This document shows positions 59,401 to 64,000 of a stretch of 64,000 nucleotides of DNA, piece by piece. Below the pieces are notes generated by a model that saw only the letters and a program-made list of their open reading frames with translations, searched no databases and had not been told where the DNA came from. A program made the position numbers and the translations under genes. This DNA comes from Amycolatopsis bullii (lineage in GTDB: Bacteria; Actinomycetota; Actinomycetes; Mycobacteriales; Pseudonocardiaceae), in NCBI RefSeq assembly GCF_014654205.1, contig NZ_BNAW01000008.1:1-64000 (forward strand). Reading direction: 5' to 3'. The stretch's first letter is position 1. The number at the start of each line of letters is the position of its first letter.

Positions 59401-59695
59401 TGTCCCGCGCCTGCAGATCGGTGAAGGTGCGGCCGTCGGTGACGGCGAACTGCAGGGTTTCGACGTTCGTGTTGTCGATGACCGGCGCGTAGACGTCGGA
59501 GAGCACCCCGCCCGCCACGGTGAACCACGCCTTGCTCGTGGTGTTCCGCGCGGTGCCCAGGCAGTCCTTGCGGGCCAGGCCGAAGTGGGAGACGGCGCCC
59601 GGTCCCGGCGCCGCGGCGGCCGCCTCGGACACAGCGGGCAGGAGGGTCGCGGCCAGCACCGCGCACAGCACCACGGACGACGTCGACCGAATCAT
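56432..59695 (-). CDS. Secreted GH15 glycosidase (glucoamylase/glucodextranase-like), 1087 residues
   Basis: Order: signal peptide (IRSTSSVVLCAVLAATLLPA), N-terminal GH15 super-sandwich (SHFGLARKDCLGTARNTTSK, AWFTVAGGVLSDVYAPVIDN), (alpha/alpha)6 catalytic barrel (from about residue 300) with PVYFGSYREIFARDLYESFS, FSRQQQPDGRFPRNSMLNGK, SERWEEQGGYSPSTIAAEIA (proposed general acid) and NTGSGHLWPVLAGERGEQAV (base), then a Big-like module, and a C-terminal domain with TDPDGDDNGPGTYTYPTAGD and FDLQRFQVIDSGATLVFRAQ, as in glucodextranase. It should release glucose from alpha-glucan or dextran outside the cell. It diverges from the RsbW-like gene. Confidence 0.9.
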   Translation of the reverse strand: MIRSTSSVVLCAVLAATLLPAVSEAAAAAPGPGAVSHFGLARKDCLGTARNTTSKAWFTVAGGVLSDVYAPVIDNTNVETLQFAVTDGRTFTDLQARDMTYTVRTSAGGMACEVTSTARSGRYRLVTDYLADPARTGVLIKTRLEPLKDSGRDLKVYVRFDASINGNGGGGPANGGGDTATVDAPTSALVSADSNTVSSAPARDYGTPLAAALRADHRFLATGSGFAGTAGDGLAQLDRDHRLTDTTPTAVNGNVVQTAQLDLQPRRPAVLALGFGADARAAVATAGASLRTPFEASYRQYAREWRDYDRGLIPVRGKDSDAYYQSVNVLKASEDKTFPGAVVASLGSPWGQAVSAGDAPGGKPVYFGSYREIFARDLYESFSGLLSAGDRETARASVRWLFSRQQQPDGRFPRNSMLNGKKAPDSGGDQLDESAYPILMALQAGLDRDRTLYTGHIRAAADFVVAHGPAFGSERWEEQGGYSPSTIAAEIAGLVAAGVIADRNGDSARANVYRATADHFQRSIKGWTVTSNGPYGGRYFLRLTKNGDPNSEWFSNLGNGSVDADQRAVVDAGFLELTRLGVLPANDPDVTASLGVVDRVIKRDTPAGPGWYRYGTSAPGSEDGYGDCYEPDPTNCGPTGAPWPSTNTGSGHLWPVLAGERGEQAVQTGDRAGAAALLRAMRAQTNGTGLIPEQIWENPPLPPSPYGTDPKTASIGFTPGQPAGSVAPLSWAQSQSVRLARALDDGRLPEQPAEVRARYAAAPPALTVTLDAPASVSTATAQVTGTAPAGSRVDLAVSATDAGTTTVLTTRASAAGTFSASVPTPLGATVVTATATGAGTGYAQKTISSDFVTGTVLLDTTDPDGDDNGPGTYTYPTAGDFHAGAFDLQRFQVIDSGATLVFRAQVRDLSPTFGSPLGAQLLTIYGHDPAATATSTAAPFPSRAYTIAAQDAWSRRIEVQGFADPALVDASGASLATPSVQASQATRYITVSVAKAAFGTPGPGWTFAVVLTGQDGNSPDQARPFTPTAGQYTFGLCPAGGTAPICAADPATAPKAFDVLTPPGVDQKLELDPARGPVSVRGVVPVG

Positions 59696-59819
59696 CCGCC
59701 CATCCGACCACGGCGGGCCGGGGGCGCACCAGGTCCGAACGGCGCCAGGGAAGCCATTACCGGTGATTGAGAATCCGAACCCGTGGGTAGCAAACCAGTT
59801 GTCCCCCGAGGAGGTGAAC

Positions 59820-60230
59820 GTGGAAGAGCTGGAATCGGACGGCTGGCGGTACCGCGGCACGATTTCGCCGCGGACGCTGCCGAGCCTGCGCCGGCACCTG
59901 GTGTCCTGGTTGCGGCGGCGCGCCGGTGACGAGGTCGGACGACAGGCCGACGACGTCGTGCTGGCCTGCTGGGAAGCGATGGCCAACGTGCTCGACCACG
60001 CCTACCACGGCCGGCCGGGACTGATCGACATCCGCGCCCGGATCGACCGGGACGTGCTGACCGTCACCGTCGCCGACCAGGGCCGGTGGGCGACGCTGGC
60101 CGAGCGCGCGGACGGCGGCCGCGGGCTGCGCCTGATCCAGGCCCTGGTCGACGGCCTCGACCTCCGCTCGACCGACGGCGGCACCGTCATCACGCTCACC
60201 TGGCCGTTCCCGGCCCGCCACAGCGCCTGA
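59820..60230 (+). CDS. RsbW-like ATP-binding (anti-sigma/serine kinase) protein
   Basis: The product has 136 residues from GTG 59820, chosen for the GAGGAGG five bases upstream and because codons before it are less GC-biased; a GTG at 59763 is possible. The HATPase_c core is VVLACWEAMANVLDHAYHGR (N-box), TVADQGRWATLAERADGGRG (G1) and LRLIQALVDGLDLRSTDGGT. Such kinases bind a sigma factor or phosphorylate a STAS antagonist. The STAS partner and the phosphatase lie 1.0-1.3 kb away on the other strand. Confidence 0.87.
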   Translation: MEELESDGWRYRGTISPRTLPSLRRHLVSWLRRRAGDEVGRQADDVVLACWEAMANVLDHAYHGRPGLIDIRARIDRDVLTVTVADQGRWATLAERADGGRGLRLIQALVDGLDLRSTDGGTVITLTWPFPARHSA

Positions 60231-60260
60231 ACTCCAGCGCCTGAAACCAGCGCCCGAACC

Positions 60261-61001
60261 TCAGGGCGACCCGGCCGAAGACAGGTCTTCGACGAACCGG
60301 GCCGCGATGTCCCGAAGCTTCACGTTGGTCCGCTGCGATTCGGTGACCAGGCGCTTCATGGCGTCGTCGGCGTTGATCCGGTGCACGGCCATCAGGATTC
60401 CCTTGGCCTGCTCGATGACCGCCCGCGACCGCATCGCCGCTTCGAGTTCGACGGCCCGCCGCCGGGCGTGGTGGTAGCGCCGCGTGGTGCGCAGCCCGAA
60501 CGAAACGACCGTCGTGTAGAGCCGCAGCAGCCGTGAGTCGGTCTCCGCGAAGCCGTGGTCGCCGTAGCCGAAGAGGTTCAGCGCCCCGGACAGGCGGTCG
60601 TCGACGCGCAGCGGCGCGGCCAGGTAGCTGCCGACCCCGAATTCCCGGGCCCGCGCGGTGAACTCCGGCCACTCCAGCCCGGCCGTCGCGAGCGGCACCC
60701 GGACGACCTCGCCGGTTTCCGCGGCCTGCAGACAGGGACCGGCGGCCGCCGCGTACTGGGCCCGGTCGATCTCGACGGCGCGCTCGTCCGTGCAGGCCGC
60801 CGTCGTCGGCTCGCCGTCGCGGATCGCGGTGATGCTGGCCATGTCGGCGCCGGGGACGGCCCGGACGGCCTCGGCGCAGACGGCGTCGAGGATCTCCGCT
60901 TCCGCCGGTTCGGTTTCCAGGGCACCGGTGAGGTCCGCCATCGCGGCGGTCAGCTCGTCGAGGTGCTCGGGGAGGATCGGCTCACCGGTCACTGGCGTCA
61001 T
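60261..61001 (-). CDS. GAF-ANTAR response protein
   Basis: The product has 246 residues. A GAF domain (EAEILDAVCAEAVRAVPGAD, MASITAIRDGEPTTAACTDE, PLRVDDRLSGALNLFGYGDH) is followed by an ANTAR RNA-binding domain, AMRSRAVIEQAKGILMAVHR then INADDAMKRLVTESQRTNVK and LRDIAARFVE. ANTAR proteins bind paired hairpins in mRNA leaders and prevent termination. Here the signal would be a GAF ligand or a partner protein. The 244 bases upstream hold no gene. Confidence 0.92.
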   Translation of the reverse strand: MTPVTGEPILPEHLDELTAAMADLTGALETEPAEAEILDAVCAEAVRAVPGADMASITAIRDGEPTTAACTDERAVEIDRAQYAAAAGPCLQAAETGEVVRVPLATAGLEWPEFTARAREFGVGSYLAAPLRVDDRLSGALNLFGYGDHGFAETDSRLLRLYTTVVSFGLRTTRRYHHARRRAVELEAAMRSRAVIEQAKGILMAVHRINADDAMKRLVTESQRTNVKLRDIAARFVEDLSSAGSP

Positions 61002-61245
61002 CTCCGTCCCGGACAGTTGCGGCAGGTGCCGAACCGCTGCTGCTTCAACGGAACGGCAAAACCTTACTCGCGTCGCCCGCGTCGGCGGCAACACCGGGAC
61101 CCCGGGGGGCGGTGGCTCCGGCCCGGCGCTCACTGCTGAACGTCGTGGGTTGGGCGCCGGGGCCACCTCGCGACGGACGGCAGCACAACCCACCCGACGT
61201 ACCGTCGCTGCGGCACACATACCCCGTGCACCGGCGGTCAACCGT

Positions 61246-61548
61246 TCAGCGGATCATGACCTTCACTACCTGGGGGAGGCCGGACACGCGCAGGACCCGG
61301 TCGAGCAGCCGCGGCGCGACGAGCCGCAGGTCGTGCGCGTCCGCCCGGTCGAAGAGCACCGCGACGCCGGCGCTGTCGAGGTAGGTCACCGCGGTGAGGT
61401 CCACGGTGACGGCGGTGCCCGCCGCCAGCTCGCGGTCCAGGGCCGCGCCGAACTCCGCGGCGTTGCTCATGTCGATCTCCCCGGTGACGGACAGGACCCG
61501 GGCGCCGTCGTCACCCGGGCCGCCGACCAGCGTGAGTGCCGTCGTCAC
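61246..61548 (-). CDS. STAS-domain anti-sigma factor antagonist
   Basis: The product has 100 residues. I chose GTG 61548: GGAGGA lies seven bases upstream and the start overlaps the phosphatase stop (GTGA). The STAS core is ARVLSVTGEIDMSNAAEFGA and the phosphorylation-site segment is VTVDLTAVTYLDSAGVAVLF, with the serine of D-S-A-G intact. Coupled directly to the SpoIIE-type phosphatase, it is the substrate of that enzyme and of an RsbW-like kinase. Confidence 0.92.
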   Translation of the reverse strand: MTTALTLVGGPGDDGARVLSVTGEIDMSNAAEFGAALDRELAAGTAVTVDLTAVTYLDSAGVAVLFDRADAHDLRLVAPRLLDRVLRVSGLPQVVKVMIR

Positions 61549-64000
61549 GAACCGATCCTCCATTCCAGCGTGACGGTGGTCCCGGTTTCGTCGTGCCGGA
61601 AGGCGACCGCGTCGGCCAGCGCTTCCATCATCGGCACGCCGCGGCCGCGCAGCACGTGGTTGTCCGGCGGCGGCTGCTTCCAGTGTCCGTTGTCGGTCAC
61701 CGTGATGACCAGGTGACCGCCGGTGAGCCGGGCGGCGAGGTGCGCGGTCGCGCCGCTGCCGTCGCGGTAGGCGTGTTCGACGGCGTTGGCGCACGCCTCA
61801 CCCGACGCGACGAGCACGTCCTGGGCGAGGTCCGGATCGAGGCCGGCGTTCTCCAGCCAGGCGCGCAGCCAGTGGCGGGTCGACGCGAGGTGGTCCGGGT
61901 GCGCCGCGAACTCGAAGTCCAGCGCGGGGATGGGCCGGCGGTAGAGCAGCAGCGCGACGTCGTCCTCGTAGCCCTCCGCCGGGCGGAGCCGGTCCATCAG
62001 GACGGCCGCCAGGTCGCCGAGCTCCGCGTCCCGCGTGTCGTGCGCGACCGTGGTGGCCCGGTCCATGCCGTCGTCGAGCGGTTCGCTGCGGCGCTCGACC
62101 AGTCCGTCGGTGTAGAGCATCAGCAGCGAGCCGATCGGGACGACCGCCGTGGCTTCCGGCCGCGGCACCCCGGGCCGGACGGCCAGCGGCAGGCTGCCGC
62201 CCGCGTCGAGGAACTCCGCCGTGCCGTCGCGGTGCACGAGGGTGGCCGGCGGGTGCCCGGCGCTGCTGTAGGTGAGCGTGCCGGTCGCCGGGTCGAGCAC
62301 CCCGCAGAACACGGTGGTGCACAACGCACCCGGCAGCCGTCCGGCGAAGCGGTCGAGCGCGCTGAGCGTGTGCGCCGGGCTGCTGGCTTCGAGCAGCAGC
62401 GCCCGGCAGGCGCTGCGGAGCTGGCCCATCACCGCGGCCGCGGCGAGCCCCCGGCCGACGCAGTCGCCGACGACGATGCCGATCCGGTCGCCGGCCAGCG
62501 CGATGACGTCGTACCAGTCGCCGCCGACCTCCAGCGGCGGGTTCGCCGGCTCGTAGCGCACCGCGAAGCCGTCGGGGAGCCGGGCCGGGCCGAGGATCGA
62601 GCGCTGCAGCGCGAGGGCGACCTCCCGCTGCCGGTCGTCGCGGTGGGCGCGGCGCAGGGCGTGCGCGAGCGTCCCGGCCAGCAGGGCCAGCAGCGTGCGG
62701 TCCTCGGTGCCGAGCGGGCGGCCCGGCGCGGGCTCGACCCACAACGTCAGCCGGCCGCCGGGGTGGTCGACGGTGGTGCCCGCGCCGGTGTCGGCCGGGG
62801 TGGCGTGCAAGGCGGGCAGCGAGCGGACGTGGTCCAGCGTCTCGCGCAGCGGGGCGGCGAGGTCGGCCCAGCGCCGGTCGGCGGGGTCGGTGGACGCCAG
62901 TTCCGGTTCGCCGTCGCGCGGCCAGGTCACCGCGACGACGCGACGGGCGTCCCACAGCTCGCGCAGCAGCTCCAGCGCGGTGCGGAGGACCTCCGGTGCC
63001 CCGCTGATCCCCGCGAGGCGCTGGTTCATCGAGGCGAGCGTGCTTTCACGCTGCACCGCGTAGCGCTCGGCGGTGACGTCGCGCATCGTGCCGACCAGCC
63101 GTCGGCGGCCCTCGTCGTCCTGCAGCTGGTTGTAGGCGAGCGCGACCCACAGCCGGTGCCCGTCCCGGTGCCGCATCGGCAGCACGAAGCTGCCGCCCGG
63201 CTCGTCCCACGCGCCGCCGAACGCCTCGGCGACCTGGCGGTGGGCGGCCGGTTCGGCGCCGGGGTCCGGCCACCACGGGAACGGCGGGTCGTAGGGCAAG
63301 CCGCCGGTGCCGTAGCCCAGCAGCTCGGTGAACGCGGTGTTGATCTCCACGACCCGGCCCTCGGCGTCGCAGACGAAGAAGCCTTCCTGCAGCGAGTCGA
63401 TCATCGCCGCGCGCCACCGGGCGTGCTGCGTGCGCAGCCTCGCCAGCTGGATGGTCGTGCGGACGCGGGCGAGCAGCTCCCGCGCCGAGAACGGCTTCAC
63501 GAGGTAGTCGTCGGCTCCGGCGGCCAGCCCGTCGACGGCGGCCTCCTGTCCGGCCCGCGCCGACAGCAGCAGGACCGGCACGGCGGCGGTGCGCGGGTCG
63601 GCGCGCAGCTCGGCGAGCAGGCCGAGGCCGTCCAGCCGCGGCATCATGACGTCGCTGATGATCAGCTCGGGCGGCTCGGCGCACGCGGCGGCGAACGCCT
63701 CGACGCCGTCGCGCACCGCGGTCACCGCGTAGTCGTCGCGCAGCAGCCGGACGAGGTAGTCGCGCATGTCGGCGTTGTCGTCGGCGACCAACACGCGGGC
63801 GCCCGCCGCCGGGGTGGGCGCGGGACGGGTGTCTTCGCCGGTGTCGGGCAGCCAGCGCAGCGCCTCCTGCACGTACGGTTCGGCGGCCTGGGCGGCGAGC
63901 TCGCCGGTCGTGGGCCCGTCGACGACGTGCTCGGCGGGCAGGTGCCGGGTGCCCAGCGGCACCCGCACCCGGAACGTCGTCCCGGCGCCCGGCGTGCTCT
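61545..64000 (-). CDS. Hybrid sensor: kinase end, receiver, PAS, GAF, SpoIIE phosphatase, RsbW-like ATPase (5' end outside window)
   Basis: Transcribed leftwards and open to the right edge. The visible order is: end of a histidine-kinase ATPase domain (STPGAGTTFRVRVPLG), receiver domain (VLVADDNADMRDYLVRLLRD; phospho-acceptor in IISDVMMPRLDG; lysine in YLVKPFSARELL), PAS (MIDSLQEGFFVCDAEGRVVE), GAF-like region, PP2C/SpoIIE phosphatase (EVGGDWYDVIALAGDRIGIV, VGDCVGRGLAAAAVMGQLRS, LLMLYTDGLVERR, YEDDVALLLYRR), and a terminal HATPase (DVLVASGEACANAVEHAYRD, TDNGHWKQPPP, GRGVPMMEALAD). One polypeptide thus combines phosphorelay and partner-switching parts and is coupled to its STAS target. Confidence 0.92.
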   Translation of the reverse strand, partial: STPGAGTTFRVRVPLGTRHLPAEHVVDGPTTGELAAQAAEPYVQEALRWLPDTGEDTRPAPTPAAGARVLVADDNADMRDYLVRLLRDDYAVTAVRDGVEAFAAACAEPPELIISDVMMPRLDGLGLLAELRADPRTAAVPVLLLSARAGQEAAVDGLAAGADDYLVKPFSARELLARVRTTIQLARLRTQHARWRAAMIDSLQEGFFVCDAEGRVVEINTAFTELLGYGTGGLPYDPPFPWWPDPGAEPAAHRQVAEAFGGAWDEPGGSFVLPMRHRDGHRLWVALAYNQLQDDEGRRRLVGTMRDVTAERYAVQRESTLASMNQRLAGISGAPEVLRTALELLRELWDARRVVAVTWPRDGEPELASTDPADRRWADLAAPLRETLDHVRSLPALHATPADTGAGTTVDHPGGRLTLWVEPAPGRPLGTEDRTLLALLAGTLAHALRRAHRDDRQREVALALQRSILGPARLPDGFAVRYEPANPPLEVGGDWYDVIALAGDRIGIVVGDCVGRGLAAAAVMGQLRSACRALLLEASSPAHTLSALDRFAGRLPGALCTTVFCGVLDPATGTLTYSSAGHPPATLVHRDGTAEFLDAGGSLPLAVRPGVPRPEATAVVPIGSLLMLYTDGLVERRSEPLDDGMDRATTVAHDTRDAELGDLAAVLMDRLRPAEGYEDDVALLLYRRPIPALDFEFAAHPDHLASTRHWLRAWLENAGLDPDLAQDVLVASGEACANAVEHAYRDGSGATAHLAARLTGGHLVITVTDNGHWKQPPPDNHVLRGRGVPMMEALADAVAFRHDETGTTVTLEWRIGS

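Overview
The window is very GC-rich actinobacterial chromosome. Its high-GC third codon positions, GTG/TTG starts, ATGA/GTGA gene overlaps, XRE(DUF5753)/DUF397 pairs, DUF742, AfsR-type regulator, ESX-like proteins and deazaflavin-dependent enzyme point to the Pseudonocardiaceae, most likely an Amycolatopsis-like organism. That assignment is an inference from gene content. I see no rRNA, tRNA, CRISPR array, transposase, phage module or biosynthetic megasynthase.

Layout, left to right. 1-1300: the 3' end of an RHS polymorphic toxin, a two-helix membrane protein that may be its immunity protein, a strong bidirectional terminator and a frameshifted bL36 gene. 1376-8617: a leftward five-gene operon encoding SWIM zinc finger, DUF5691, MoxR-type AAA ATPase, DUF5682 and VWA proteins. 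8672-15505: small regulatory units (PadR/GyrI-like, a WYL regulator divergent from a VOC protein, XRE/DUF397) and an SRPBCC-acyl-CoA-synthetase fusion. 15555-22334: a likely polyhydroxybutyrate scavenging locus, with 3-hydroxybutyrate dehydrogenase, an MHS-family transporter, a GAF/PucR regulator, a secreted PHB depolymerase and a second secreted hydrolase. 26380-29434: an ApbE / membrane cytochrome-like / NuoF-like / ferredoxin electron-transfer operon. 31124-40616: a Ser/Thr kinase, an SDR behind a MerR-type promoter, a DrrAB-like ABC exporter, OsmC, a secreted M4 metalloprotease and MsrA. 40756-47377: a STAS protein, a damaged XRE regulator, a lower-GC orphan gene, cell-wall enzymes and a semialdehyde dehydrogenase. 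47392-53345: an AfsR-like regulator, an orphan DUF742 protein, and a TetR regulator beside a hydrolase and an SDR. 53342-55703: an overlapping three-gene type VII secretion-like effector operon. 56432-59695: a very large secreted GH15 enzyme. 59820-64000: a partner-switching signalling locus (RsbW-like ATPase, GAF-ANTAR protein, STAS protein, hybrid kinase/SpoIIE phosphatase) that runs off the right edge.

Regulatory DNA is unusually readable here. There are several perfect or near-perfect operator palindromes, two probable leaderless promoters, a 19-bp-spacer MerR-type promoter, three strong stem-loop terminators, and a family of long intergenic palindromes found between convergent genes. Two genes 28 kb apart share both a C-terminal motif typical of DUF742 proteins and a set of upstream sequence blocks, which suggests co-regulation.
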